Source: Hyalangium ruber
GTDB lineage: Bacteria > Myxococcota > Myxococcia > Myxococcales > Myxococcaceae
Reading direction: 5' to 3'
Length of the DNA: 64,000 bases
NCBI RefSeq assembly: GCF_034259325.1
Contig: NZ_JAXIVS010000002.1
Coordinates: 496,001 to 560,000, forward strand
The translations under genes were made by a program, and so were the position numbers. The stretch's first letter is position 1. Each line of letters begins with the position of its first letter. The notes beneath the pieces are model-generated. The model was not told the origin of the DNA, did no database searches, and saw only the letters and a list, made by a program, of their open reading frames with translations. This document shows positions 1-8,165 of the stretch, in pieces.

Positions 1-117
1 AACGTCCTGCCCCTGGCCGGCGCTCGACATCCCGTAGGGCCGCCCGGCGGGCCAGAGCACGAGCGGGTTGAAGCCCTCGGGCTCGCGGCTATGGTGCGCC
101 CCGCTCAACCCTCTCAC
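1..117 (-). CDS. Possible 5' end of a minus-strand gene leaving the window
   Basis: The minus strand is open from about 117 to 1 and reads like protein: it contains the segments [11 protein letters not shown] and [11 protein letters not shown]. Possible starts are GTG at 117, TTG at 108 or ATG at 30. The string HHSRE loosely resembles the zinc-binding HxxE of M14 carboxypeptidases, but such a motif this close to a start would be odd, so I do not assign a function. It would be divergent from the AIM24-family gene at 130 and, with the longer starts, would slightly overlap its ribosome binding site. Only about 39 codons are visible, so this may also be chance. Confidence 0.25.
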   Translation of the reverse strand, partial: MRGLSGAHHSREPEGFNPLVLWPAGRPYGMSSAGQGQDV

Positions 118-129
118 GGAGCAATGCCC

Positions 130-927
130 ATGACGCGGATGCACGAGGTGGACTTCCAGATTCACGGGGACGACATGCAGTTCGTCGAGGTGGAGCTGGA
201 TCCGAACGAGGCCGCCGTCGGCGAGGCCGGCGCGATGATGTACATGGAGGACGGCATCGAGATGGAGACCCTCTTCGGTGACGGCTCCGAGAAGAAGGGC
301 GGCTTCTTCGGCTCGCTGCTGGGCGCCGGCAAGCGGCTGCTGACGGGCGAGTCGCTCTTCACCACGGTGTTCCTCAACCGGGGCAGCGGCAAGCGCAAGG
401 TGGCCTTCGCGGCGCCGTACCCGGGGCGCATCATCCCCGTGGACCTGGGGAAGATGGGCGGCGAGCTCATCGCGCAGAAGGACAGCTTCCTGGCGGCGGC
501 CAAGGGCGTGTCGCTGGGCATCGCCTTCCAGAAGAAGCTGGGCGCGGGCCTGTTCGGCGGCGAGGGCTTCATCATGCAGCGGCTGCAGGGAGACGGGCTG
601 GCCTTCATCCACGCGGGCGGCACGCTGCACGAGCGCACGCTGGCCGCGGGCGAGGTGCTGCGGGTGGACACGGGCTGCATCGTCGCGTTCCAGCCGAGCG
701 TGGATTACGACATCCAAATGGTGGGCGGCATCAAGACGGCCTTCTTCGGCGGCGAGGGGCTCTTCTTCGCCACGCTGCGCGGGCCGGGCACGGTGTGGCT
801 CCAGTCCCTGCCGCTCAGCCGGCTGGCGGGCCGCATCCTGGCGGCGGCGGGACCAGGCGGGTCTCGCGACGAGGGCAGCGTCCTGGGCGGAGCGGGCCTG
901 GGAGGCCTGCTGGGAGACAACGAGTAG
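130..927 (+). CDS. AIM24 / TIGR00266 family protein
   Basis: A 265-residue protein of the AIM24 family, a single-domain beta-rich fold related to tryptophan RNA-binding attenuator-like proteins; the yeast member is mitochondrial, the bacterial role is unknown. The sequence shows the family pattern: an early acidic stretch with [20 protein letters not shown], the hydrophobic Gly-rich segment [17 protein letters not shown], then [12 protein letters not shown] and the C-terminal Gly-rich [14 protein letters not shown]. There is no signal peptide or membrane helix, so it is probably cytoplasmic. I chose ATG 130 because ACGGAG ends 8 bases before it; ATG at 124 is too close to that site. It stands alone: the next gene is convergent, 12 bases away. 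Family call is confident; molecular function is not known. Confidence 0.9.
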   Translation: MTRMHEVDFQIHGDDMQFVEVELDPNEAAVGEAGAMMYMEDGIEMETLFGDGSEKKGGFFGSLLGAGKRLLTGESLFTTVFLNRGSGKRKVAFAAPYPGRIIPVDLGKMGGELIAQKDSFLAAAKGVSLGIAFQKKLGAGLFGGEGFIMQRLQGDGLAFIHAGGTLHERTLAAGEVLRVDTGCIVAFQPSVDYDIQMVGGIKTAFFGGEGLFFATLRGPGTVWLQSLPLSRLAGRILAAAGPGGSRDEGSVLGGAGLGGLLGDNE

Positions 928-939
928 CCTCGCGCTCCG

Positions 940-3042
940 TCACTCCCGGCGGCGGGCGGCCCACGCGGCCAGCAGCAGCGCCCCGACGCCCAGGCCCACG
1001 CCGGGAGAGGCCCCGCACCCACACCCCACGGAGAGCTCTGGCGCCTCGAGCACCTCGAAGTTCGTGGTCAGGGAGGAGGGGCCGGCGGTGCCCGCCTCAT
1101 CCCAGGCGCGGGCGGTGACGCGGTGGACACCAGGCACCAGCGCCTGCTCGAGGGAGAGCAGGTAGCGGAAGCGGCCCTGCTCATCCCTCGGGACACGGGC
1201 GACTTCCACCTCGTCCACCTCGATGCTCACCGTGACACCGCTGGCGCTCGTCCCGGCCACCAGCGGCGTGGGGTCCACCCCTTCTCCCTCGGCGGGCACC
1301 ACCACGACGGGCCGCACCAGCCCTCCCGGGCTCTCACCTCCGCCATCCGGCGTTCCCGTGCCGCCATCGGGTAGCCCCGCGTCGGGCGTCCCCGCGTCGG
1401 GTGTCCCCGCATCCGGCGTTCCCGCGTCCGCGGGCATCACCACGCTGAAGCGGTTGGCCGCGGACACCGGGCTGCGGACTCCCAGTACCTCCGCCGAGGC
1501 CGCGAGCTGGTGCTCTCCCGGCGCCAGGTCCGTGGGAGGCGTGAACGAGAAGACCCCATCGTTGCCGGGCACCACCTGTCGGTACGCCACGCCATCCAGG
1601 AACAGGTGGACGAGGACGCCGGACTCGGCCGTGCCCGCCAGGGTGGGCCGGGGAGACACTCCCGTGGCCCCATCCACAGGCTGCGTCACCGCCGGCGTAT
1701 TGGGCAACCGGAAGGGCACCTGCACCGTCTGCACGAAGCCCACCGCCGTGCCCCCGTCCAGGACGGCGGGGCCCGCGCCATGGGAGCCCCCCGTCGCCGG
1801 CGTCACGCCCGGCGCTCCAGCGAGCACCGACGTCGCGCACGTGAAGGTCTCTCCCTGGCGGAAGAGAACACCTCCGCCGCCACCGCCTCCGGGCCCCACC
1901 GGGAAGCCTGCCTCGGTCACGCTGCCGCCCGCACCACCCCGAGCCTCGATGCGGCCACACTCGACTTCCTCCACCGCGCGCAAGGAGATCGCGCCGCCCG
2001 CGCCCCCCCCACCCGCTCCGTCATCCGCGGCCAGGGGCGGCGTGGCCCCGTTGGCGCGGAAGACACCGGAGCCCCGCACCTCCAGGGCGCGCAAGAGCAT
2101 CAGGCCTCCGCCCGCGGCGCCCGGAGTGCCCAAGTCGTTGTTGCCCTCGCCCGCGCCGCCTCCGCCTCCGAAGACGAGGCGCTCATAGGGCACGTACGCC
2201 ACGGGCGCGCCGCCCAGGCCGCCCACCTCGCGCTCCGTGTCGGCGGGTGCCGAGCGGCCACCACCGCCGCCCACGCCCCCATGGCCTCCTCCTCCACCAC
2301 CGGCGTTGTGGCAGAGGCCTCCGCCGCCGGCGTTGGCCAGGTTGCCCCGCCCCGACGCCGTGCCGAAGCTGCCCGCCACCAGCCCCTCTCCTTTATAGGC
2401 ACCGCCGCTGGTCACCGGCTCATCCAGCCCCGCACACGCATAGAGCTCGGTGTGGTTGAGGAAGGCTCCACCCTGAAAGCCCAACCCATCCGTCGTGATG
2501 ACCCCATCGTTGCGCAGCCGGCCCTGGACGAGCACCGCGAGGATGCCGCCCCGAGTCCCATCCCAGGGCGCCGCTCGCAGCGTGGCCCCAGTGCGCACCT
2601 CCAGCTCGGTGTACTCCGGCACGCTCACCACCTGGGTCACGTTCGCCGCGTACCCGTACAGGAGTGGCGCCGTCAGCCGCAGCCCCGTCTCCGTCAGCGC
2701 CTCCACGCGCGCGTACTCGAAGCGGCCCACCGCGTTGCTGTTCCCCAGAGGGCTCAGGGTGATGGCGCGCTGCTCTCCGGAGGCCGGCACGGGCGTGAGG
2801 CCCGCGGATTGGTGAACGAGCACCAGCTCCCCGGCGATGAAGGTCGTGGGGCTGGAGAGGGTGATGTTCCGCGTGCCAGCGGCCGCGGCGGCGGTCACCT
2901 GGGCGTAGCGGTTGACAATGACGCTCTGAGGGGAGTCGAGCCGCAGGAAGCCGCTCCGGCCCGTGCCCAGGCCGAAGGTGTCGGGCTCGGCGAAGGCGCT
3001 GCTGGAGACGAGGAGAGCGACCAGGAGGGGCACGGTCCGCAT
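940..3042 (-). CDS. AgmC-like secreted glycine-rich protein with MYXO-CTERM-like tail
   Basis: A 700-residue secreted protein. It has an N-terminal signal peptide (MRTVPLLVALLVSSSAFA), an N-terminal region resembling proteins annotated in myxobacteria as adventurous gliding motility protein AgmC (YAQVTAAAAAG, VVSVPEYTELEV, WDGTRGGILAVLVQG), a Gly-rich central part with runs of four to eight glycines, two Ig-like repeats (about residues 455-535 and 575-650) separated by a PDAGTPDAG linker, and a C-terminal Cys-Gly-Cys-Gly, hydrophobic helix and Arg-Arg-Arg tail. That last arrangement matches the MYXO-CTERM sorting signal, which anchors proteins at the myxobacterial cell surface. ATG 3060 is an alternative start six codons upstream. 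The AgmC link is by resemblance; a role in gliding is not shown here. Convergent with the AIM24-family gene. Confidence 0.7.
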   Translation of the reverse strand: MRTVPLLVALLVSSSAFAEPDTFGLGTGRSGFLRLDSPQSVIVNRYAQVTAAAAAGTRNITLSSPTTFIAGELVLVHQSAGLTPVPASGEQRAITLSPLGNSNAVGRFEYARVEALTETGLRLTAPLLYGYAANVTQVVSVPEYTELEVRTGATLRAAPWDGTRGGILAVLVQGRLRNDGVITTDGLGFQGGAFLNHTELYACAGLDEPVTSGGAYKGEGLVAGSFGTASGRGNLANAGGGGLCHNAGGGGGGHGGVGGGGGRSAPADTEREVGGLGGAPVAYVPYERLVFGGGGGAGEGNNDLGTPGAAGGGLMLLRALEVRGSGVFRANGATPPLAADDGAGGGGAGGAISLRAVEEVECGRIEARGGAGGSVTEAGFPVGPGGGGGGGVLFRQGETFTCATSVLAGAPGVTPATGGSHGAGPAVLDGGTAVGFVQTVQVPFRLPNTPAVTQPVDGATGVSPRPTLAGTAESGVLVHLFLDGVAYRQVVPGNDGVFSFTPPTDLAPGEHQLAASAEVLGVRSPVSAANRFSVVMPADAGTPDAGTPDAGTPDAGLPDGGTGTPDGGGESPGGLVRPVVVVPAEGEGVDPTPLVAGTSASGVTVSIEVDEVEVARVPRDEQGRFRYLLSLEQALVPGVHRVTARAWDEAGTAGPSSLTTNFEVLEAPELSVGCGCGASPGVGLGVGALLLAAWAARRRE

Positions 3043-3097
3043 GAGGGCATGCTGCCTCATCCGACCGAGCCGGGTCGAGCGTGGCCGAGCGGAGGTC

Positions 3098-3634
3098 TCA
3101 GCCCATCCTCTTCACGATGAACTCACAATGCGACGCGCCCTCATGCACGCACTGCCGCTCCTGCACCTCGACGCGCTGATTCAGCGTGCTCGCCAATCCT
3201 CGGACGAAGCCGATGCCCAGACCGCACAGCTTCCGCGGCGACGAGTACACGACTCGCACGGTGTGCGGCTCCACCCGGTGGCACTCCAGCCGTGGGGGAG
3301 TCGCGTGGGGGTCGCGGCGCACCTTCTCGTGGATGCGCTCGGCGTGCTCGATGACCTCGAGGACACTCCAACCCGGCTGGATGAACGCGCCGTAGATCTT
3401 CATCAGGCCCGGGACCATGAACTCACCGACGTCCTCGAGCACGTCGCGAATGGAGCAGCCCAAGAGCCTGGAGGCAGCGCCACAGAGCGCCACGGCGTCC
3501 GTGTCCGGGTAGCTCTGGAAGGCGAGGTACACGCGCGCGGGCAACTTCGCCTCGCGCAGCAGACTCTCCCAGCCACGCTCGCCCAGGCGTGCCTGCGCGT
3601 AGTTGCGAAGCTGGCTGAAGATGATGCCGTGCAT
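3098..3634 (-). CDS. Stand-alone H-NOX haem-NO-binding sensor
   Basis: A 178-residue H-NOX (HNOB) domain protein, a haem sensor of NO or O2 that normally signals to a partner protein. The start MHGIIFSQL and the segment GWESLLREAKL match the family N-terminus. The residues that hold haem are present: a histidine at 102 (IHEKV), followed by ATPPRLEC, and the propionate-binding YxSxR motif at 130-134 (YSSPR). Family length is usually 175-190, so the protein is complete. ATG 3634 gives exactly the H102 numbering of characterised members. It follows the unknown gene ending at 3687 by 52 bases on the same strand, so the two are probably cotranscribed. No histidine kinase, diguanylate cyclase or chemoreceptor partner lies next to it. 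Confidence 0.85.
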   Translation of the reverse strand: MHGIIFSQLRNYAQARLGERGWESLLREAKLPARVYLAFQSYPDTDAVALCGAASRLLGCSIRDVLEDVGEFMVPGLMKIYGAFIQPGWSVLEVIEHAERIHEKVRRDPHATPPRLECHRVEPHTVRVVYSSPRKLCGLGIGFVRGLASTLNQRVEVQERQCVHEGASHCEFIVKRMG

Positions 3635-3686
3635 GAGCCACCCGCCTTCCCAGAACCACGCCCCCCCTTCGCGTGTGGCGGTTCTA

Positions 3687-4187
3687 TCACTCCTCTCCCA
3701 ACAGGCGCCCGAGCGCCGGGGCGTTCTGGGGAGCGAAGAAGGATTGGCGCAGCAGTCGAGGCAGGGCTCGCTTCTCCACACACACGAGCTGGAGCGCGTC
3801 TGCCCACTCTCCGAGTACGGCCACGGCGCGGACCTCGGGTGCCTGGCGGTAGAGATCGTTGAGGTTGTGAACGAGCGCGGCCAGATCCTCTACTTCCCAG
3901 CGCTCGGTGAGCTCTCCGGCCAGGACATGAAGCTCCAGCGTGGGGCGTTCACGCACATCGATCAGCTTGAAGGTGCGTGCGGCGCCGCCCATGGCCAGGG
4001 TGAGCGGACCCACGAGCTCATCGGGCCGGACGCCGAGGGCGACGGAGAGTCCTCCCTGGAGAAGGCCCGCGTCGCACAGGCGCAGGAGGGACACATGTGG
4101 AGGCTCACCGGGGACGAGCACCTCGGCGGCGGCCGCGGAGTCCTTGAGCAGACGCTCTCGGGCGAGCGTGTCGAGCAGGGAAGCCAT
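3687..4187 (-). CDS. Unknown protein upstream of H-NOX
   Basis: A 166-residue soluble protein that I do not recognise. It has no signal peptide, membrane helix or cysteine cluster, and looks like a compact alpha/beta fold: alternating strands such as ARTFKLIDV, PTLELHVLAGEL and VRAVAVLGEW, then a C-terminus with SFFAPQNAPALGRLLGEE. ATG 4187 follows a purine-rich GGGGTAGGG site at suitable distance; an upstream in-frame extension would run into the divergent promoter region. It is the first gene of a two-gene unit with H-NOX and diverges from the HTH-citrate synthase gene. Its position makes it a candidate H-NOX partner, which is inference only. Confidence 0.65.
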   Translation of the reverse strand: MASLLDTLARERLLKDSAAAAEVLVPGEPPHVSLLRLCDAGLLQGGLSVALGVRPDELVGPLTLAMGGAARTFKLIDVRERPTLELHVLAGELTERWEVEDLAALVHNLNDLYRQAPEVRAVAVLGEWADALQLVCVEKRALPRLLRQSFFAPQNAPALGRLLGEE

Positions 4188-4259
4188 ACCGCGCACCCTA
4201 CCCCTCTCGCACCCGGGGTGCTTCAGCTCTCCATGTGCCTCCCGACGCTCGGACCTCAT

Positions 4260-4276
4260 CTCGACAGTCTGTCGAG
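4260..4276. promoter_or_regulatory. Perfect palindrome in the divergent promoter region
   Basis: CTCGACAG-T-CTGTCGAG is an exact inverted repeat with 8-base arms and one central base. It lies between the divergent starts at 4187 and 4314 and is followed directly by further TCGA repeats (4277-4286, including GTCGAC). A 126-base divergent gap with a palindrome next to a gene encoding a helix-turn-helix protein is the usual layout of an autoregulatory operator. The binding protein is not shown; the HTH-citrate synthase is the obvious candidate. Confidence 0.5.
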
Positions 4277-4313
4277 TCGAGTCGACAATCTCTCCTCGGA
4301 GGCCTCGAGAGCC

Positions 4314-5606
4314 ATGGTGAAGAGCAAGGGAGGGCGTTCTCCATCTCGATTGGACGATCGCCATGAGGAGCTGCTGTCGGCGGCCGAGGCTTCAACACTC
4401 CTGGGAGTGAAGCGAGCGACGCTCTACACGTACGTGAGCCGAGGGCTCGTGCGCTGCGTGCCCGAACGGGGGACGAAGGAGAACCGCTATGTGCGCGCGG
4501 ACGTGGAGCGCCTGAAGGCGCGGCATGACGCGCGAGCGGGACACGCAGCGGTGGCCTCGGGAGCGCTGCGGTGGGGCGAGCCAGTCATCGACTCCTCGGT
4601 GACGCGAGTGGGGGCGGAGGGGTTGGCCTACCGAGGACACTCCGCGGTAGAGCTGGCGGTGAGCGGGCGCTCCTTCGAGGAGGTGTCGGAGTTGCTGTGG
4701 ACAGGCGAGTTGCCGGCCTCGCCCGCCCGCTGGCCCGTGCCAGAGCTTCCCTTCCCACCTTCCACGCTGGTGGGACTGCTCCCTCGGGATGCGCCCCCGC
4801 TGGCGGTGCTCTCGACGGTGGTGCCGCTGCTGGGCGTGGCGGATGCGGTCCGCTTCGCCGCGCCTCCGGAGCAGGAGCGGCTGCGAGCCCAGCGTCTGCT
4901 GCGCCACCTGGGCGCGTGGGTGGGCGCGGCACACGGCGCAGGCCGGGTAACCCATGCGCTGAAGGAGCCGACGGTGGCTGCCTCGCTGGCCCAGGCCTGG
5001 GGCGTGGCGGCGAAGCGAGCACCGGAGCTGCTCGATCGGGCGCTGGTGCTGTGCGCGGATCACGAGCTGAACGTCTCCACCTTCGCCGCGCGGGTGACGG
5101 CCTCCTCGGGAGCGGACCTGTACGCGTGCGTGAGCGCGGCGCTCGCGGCGCTCTCGGGCCCCCGGCATGGCGGGGCTTGCGATCGCATCGAGGCGCTGAT
5201 GCAGGAGGTGGGCAGGCCCGAGCGCGCGGCCACGGTGGTGCGCGAGCGGCTGCGCCGGGGCGAGTCCGTGCCGGGCTTCGGACACACGCTCTACCCGGAC
5301 GGAGACCCTCGCACCCCGCCCCTGCTGGAAGTGGCCTGGGCGGTGCGTCCGGAACCCGTGGCGGTGCGGGTGGTGCGCGCGGTGGCGGAGGCCATGCGCG
5401 AGGCGGGACACCCACCGCCCACGGTGGATCTCGGGCTGGTGGCGCTGGCCTCGGCGCTGGGGCTCCCGCCGGGCGCGGCGACGGCGGTGTTCGCGGTAGG
5501 ACGCGCCGCGGGCTGGGTGGCTCACGTGCTAGAGCAACGCGAGCAGGGCCACCTGCTGCGCCCCCGCGCGCGGTATGTGGAACCCTCGACTGTGCGCACC
5601 GGGTGA
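4314..5606 (+). CDS. Citrate synthase-family protein with N-terminal helix-turn-helix domain
   Basis: A 430-residue fusion. Residues about 20-65 form a MerR/excisionase-like winged helix (LLSAAEASTLLGVKRATLYT, then RYVRADVERLKAR). The rest is a citrate synthase fold. The catalytic residues appear retained: His in DHELNVSTFAAR (about 250), His in GPRHGGA (about 285), the GFGHTLYPDGDPR segment (about 321-333) and Asp in TVDLGL (about 372). HTH-containing citrate synthase-like proteins are known in actinobacteria and myxobacteria; whether they condense acetyl-CoA or propionyl-CoA with oxaloacetate, or sense such metabolites, is not clear. The start ATG 4314 has GGAGG at 4298-4302. Divergent from the H-NOX gene pair, with a palindrome in between that it may bind. 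Confidence 0.85.
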   Translation: MVKSKGGRSPSRLDDRHEELLSAAEASTLLGVKRATLYTYVSRGLVRCVPERGTKENRYVRADVERLKARHDARAGHAAVASGALRWGEPVIDSSVTRVGAEGLAYRGHSAVELAVSGRSFEEVSELLWTGELPASPARWPVPELPFPPSTLVGLLPRDAPPLAVLSTVVPLLGVADAVRFAAPPEQERLRAQRLLRHLGAWVGAAHGAGRVTHALKEPTVAASLAQAWGVAAKRAPELLDRALVLCADHELNVSTFAARVTASSGADLYACVSAALAALSGPRHGGACDRIEALMQEVGRPERAATVVRERLRRGESVPGFGHTLYPDGDPRTPPLLEVAWAVRPEPVAVRVVRAVAEAMREAGHPPPTVDLGLVALASALGLPPGAATAVFAVGRAAGWVAHVLEQREQGHLLRPRARYVEPSTVRTG

Positions 5607-5660
5607 CGCTTCTTCCGAGTCCGTCCTCGCCTCATTCGGGCGCCGTACTAGGGTGGGCGC

Positions 5661-5945
5661 GTGACTCCACGCTCCTTTCCCCCCTGGCTCCTCGTCGCGC
5701 GATTGCTCGGCACCGTGGCGCTCATTGGCGCGCTCGCGGTCGCCCTCCAGCCGGGAATCCTTCCTCCCTGGCTGGGGCCCGTCTTCCTGGGTGTGTTCCT
5801 GGTCCTACGCGTGGGCAGCGAGTGGCTCATGGCCCTGCGCTACCCGGACCCCGAGGGCCGCCACCGCCGCTCCGCCATCCTCAACACATTGATAGCGATC
5901 GGCGTGGTGGCCTTCTGGTTCTACCTCCGCAAGCGCGGACTGTGA
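5661..5945 (+). CDS. Small membrane protein of unknown function
   Basis: A 94-residue, very hydrophobic protein with three likely membrane helices at about residues 10-30, 36-54 and 72-89, and a positively charged loop (PEGRHRRSA) between the second and third. I do not recognise a family. It starts with GTG 5661, with AGGGTGGG just upstream, and follows the citrate synthase-like gene by 54 bases on the same strand, so it may be cotranscribed. It is convergent with ychF and ends 13 bases from it. Confidence 0.6.
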   Translation: MTPRSFPPWLLVARLLGTVALIGALAVALQPGILPPWLGPVFLGVFLVLRVGSEWLMALRYPDPEGRHRRSAILNTLIAIGVVAFWFYLRKRGL

Positions 5946-5958
5946 GGCGGCAAGCGCG

Positions 5959-7068
5959 CTACACGTTGAAGCGGAAGTGCATGCAGTCGCCGTCCTGGAC
6001 GACGTACTCCTTGCCTTCCACGCGCAGCAGGCCCTTCTCCTTCACCGCGCTCTCGCTGCCGAGCTTGATGAGGTCCTCCCAGCGCATCACCTCGGCCTTG
6101 ATGAAGCCGCGCTCGAAGTCCGAGTGGATGACGCCGGCCGCCTGCGGGGCCTTGTAGCCCTTGAGGATCGTCCAGGCGCGGCACTCCTGCTCGCCCACCG
6201 TGAAGTACGTCTGCAGGCCCAGCAGCTTGTAGCCCGCCCGCACCACCTTGTGCAGGCCCGGCTCGCTCAGCCCCGCGCTCTCCAGGAAGCCCGGCCGCTC
6301 CTCCTCGGGGAGCTGCTGGATCTCCGCCTCCATCGCCGCCGCCAGCACCACCACCTCGGCGCCTTCCTTGGTGGCCATCTCCTTCACGGAGCGCACGTGC
6401 GGCGACTCATCCTCCTTGCCGATCTGCCCCTCGGAGATGTTCGCCACGTACAGCACCGGCTTGTCCGTCAGCAGGAACAGCTCGCGGATGGCGGCGTGCT
6501 CGTCGGCATTGAGCTTCTGCCCGCGCACCGTAATCCCCGCGTCCAGCCCCGCCTTCACCTTGTCCAGCAGCGCCAGCTCCGCCTTGGCCTCATCGCCCGC
6601 CTTGCCGCCCATCTTCGCGTTGCGCTGGGCGCGCTCGCGGCGCTTCTCCACCGTCTCCAGGTCCTTGAGGCACAGCTCCGTGTCGACCACGTCCCGGTCC
6701 CGCACCGGGTTCACGCCGCCTTCGACGTGGGTGACGTTGTCGTCCTCGAAGCAGCGCAGCACGTGCAGCACCGCGTCCACCTGGCGGATGTTGGCCAGGA
6801 ACTGGTTGCCCAGGCCCTCGCCCTTGGAGGCGCCGCGCACCAGGCCCGCGATGTCCACGAACTCCAGCGAGGTGGGGATCTTCTTCAGCGGCTTGATGAG
6901 GGCCGACAGCTTGTCCAGCCGCTCATCCGGCACCGGCACCACGCCCACGTTCGGCTCGATGGTGCAGAACGGGTAGTTGGCCGCCTGCGCGCCCGCGGCG
7001 GACAGGGCATTGAAGAGGGTGGACTTGCCCACGTTGGGCAAGCCGACGATTCCGATGGAGAGCGCCAT
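5959..7068 (-). CDS. ychF: Redox-regulated ATPase YchF (Obg-like)
   Basis: A 369-residue YchF/OLA1 P-loop protein, a ribosome-associated member of the Obg family that prefers ATP to GTP. The sequence shows the Walker A GLPNVGKST at residues 8-16, switch II DIAGLVRGASKGEGLGNQF around 73-91, a coiled-coil insertion (EKRRERAQRNAK) and the C-terminal TGS-like domain (LQTYFTVGEQECRAWT, DFERGFIKAEV). The length is typical. It is the last gene in the run that begins with the atpZ-like gene, 51 bases after atpF. Confidence 0.97.
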   Translation of the reverse strand: MALSIGIVGLPNVGKSTLFNALSAAGAQAANYPFCTIEPNVGVVPVPDERLDKLSALIKPLKKIPTSLEFVDIAGLVRGASKGEGLGNQFLANIRQVDAVLHVLRCFEDDNVTHVEGGVNPVRDRDVVDTELCLKDLETVEKRRERAQRNAKMGGKAGDEAKAELALLDKVKAGLDAGITVRGQKLNADEHAAIRELFLLTDKPVLYVANISEGQIGKEDESPHVRSVKEMATKEGAEVVVLAAAMEAEIQQLPEEERPGFLESAGLSEPGLHKVVRAGYKLLGLQTYFTVGEQECRAWTILKGYKAPQAAGVIHSDFERGFIKAEVMRWEDLIKLGSESAVKEKGLLRVEGKEYVVQDGDCMHFRFNV

Positions 7069-7119
7069 GACGGTTCCTTCGAACAGCGCGGAGGGCGGGC
7101 CGCTTCCCGGCGTGCCTGC

Positions 7120-7653
7120 TTAGGCGCGCGGCGTGCCGCCAGGACCGACCGGCAGGCCCTTCACGAACTGCTCGGCCAGGGCGCGGTGCTTGCTGTCGTC
7201 CATGCGCTCGGCGATGAGCTTGCCCGCCACCTCGAGGGCCAGGTCCACCGCCATCGTCCGAACCTCCGCGATGGCCTTGGTCTTCTGGTCCTCGATTTCG
7301 CGGCGCGCCTGGGCCTTGAACTCCTCGGCCTCCTTGCGGCTCTTGGCCATCAGCTCCTCGCGGTACTTCTCCACGTCCTGCTGGTTCTTGCGCATCATCT
7401 CCGCGGCGTCGCGACGCGCCTCGGCGATGGCCGTCTTCTGGTCGGCCAGCAGCTTCTCGGCCTCGGCGCGCTCACGCTTGGCGCTCTCGATGGCGCTGGC
7501 GATCTGCTTCTCGCGCTCCTCCACCAGCGACAGGATGGGGCCCCACGCCTTCCAGCGCAGCACCACGAGCACGGCGACGAAGGTGATGAGGGTCCAGAAG
7601 ATGAGGCCCGGGCGGACCTCCAGGAAGCTGGCGGCGAGGACGGTAGGCAGCAT
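7120..7653 (-). CDS. atpF: ATP synthase F0 subunit b
   Basis: A 177-residue subunit b, the peripheral stalk of the F-type ATP synthase. One N-terminal membrane helix ([20 protein letters not shown], about 18-37) is followed by a long, charged, Ala/Lys/Glu-rich coiled coil to about residue 165. Length and layout fit the family. A gap of 144 bases separates it from atpE upstream; that gap holds GACT/GAAC-type short repeats but no recognisable gene. F1 genes (delta, alpha, gamma, beta, epsilon) do not follow; ychF does. Confidence 0.95.
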   Translation of the reverse strand: MLPTVLAASFLEVRPGLIFWTLITFVAVLVVLRWKAWGPILSLVEEREKQIASAIESAKRERAEAEKLLADQKTAIAEARRDAAEMMRKNQQDVEKYREELMAKSRKEAEEFKAQARREIEDQKTKAIAEVRTMAVDLALEVAGKLIAERMDDSKHRALAEQFVKGLPVGPGGTPRA

Positions 7654-7797
7654 GGCGGCGTGTCCTGGGACGGCGGGAAGAAGGGGTGAGACGAAAACCG
7701 ACGACGAACTGCGGACTGCGAACTTCGGACCGCGAGGCCGGCGCCCGCTCCAAGGCGAACGCCGGGCCCACGGGACTGCTCGCGCGACTTAGGTCAC

Positions 7798-8028
7798 TTA
7801 GGTCTTCGTCGCGAGCAGGATGCAGATCACCAGCGCGAACAGCGTGGCGCCTTCGATGAGCGCCGCGGCGATGATCATGGAGGTGCGGATGTCACCGCCG
7901 GCGGCCGGCTGACGGCCCGTGGCCTCCATGGCGGCGGCGGCCAGCTTGCCGATGCCGAGGGCGGCGCCAATGATGGAGAGGCCGGCGCCGATACCGGCGG
8001 CGAGGAACGCGAGAGCGACGTTGGTCAT
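7798..8028 (-). CDS. atpE: ATP synthase F0 subunit c
   Basis: A 76-residue subunit c, the rotor-ring proteolipid. Helix 1 is Gly/Ala-rich (GAGLSIIGAALGIG), the polar loop is GRQPAA, and helix 2 carries the ion-binding glutamate in AALIEGATLFALV. The glutamate is not followed by Ser/Thr and helix 1 has no glutamine at the usual Na+-ligand position, which points to proton rather than sodium coupling; that is inference from known signatures. It sits between atpB and atpF in the F0 gene run. Confidence 0.96.
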   Translation of the reverse strand: MTNVALAFLAAGIGAGLSIIGAALGIGKLAAAAMEATGRQPAAGGDIRTSMIIAAALIEGATLFALVICILLATKT

Positions 8029-8165
8029 GGGAGTGGTTCTGCTTTCTTCGTAGGTGGGACCCGCTTGTGGGGGGGTCTCGTTGTGTCCCTTTTGGACGAC
8101 CTCCGGCGACCTTTCGAATCGCCGGGTTCTGGCCGAGGCCCGTGCCGCCGGGCCTCGATAACTCG

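Noticed and set aside
1-117. Zinc carboxypeptidase from HHSRE
   Set aside because: The motif would lie near the protein start without a usual pro-region. Only a few codons are visible, so I list it as an unknown fragment.
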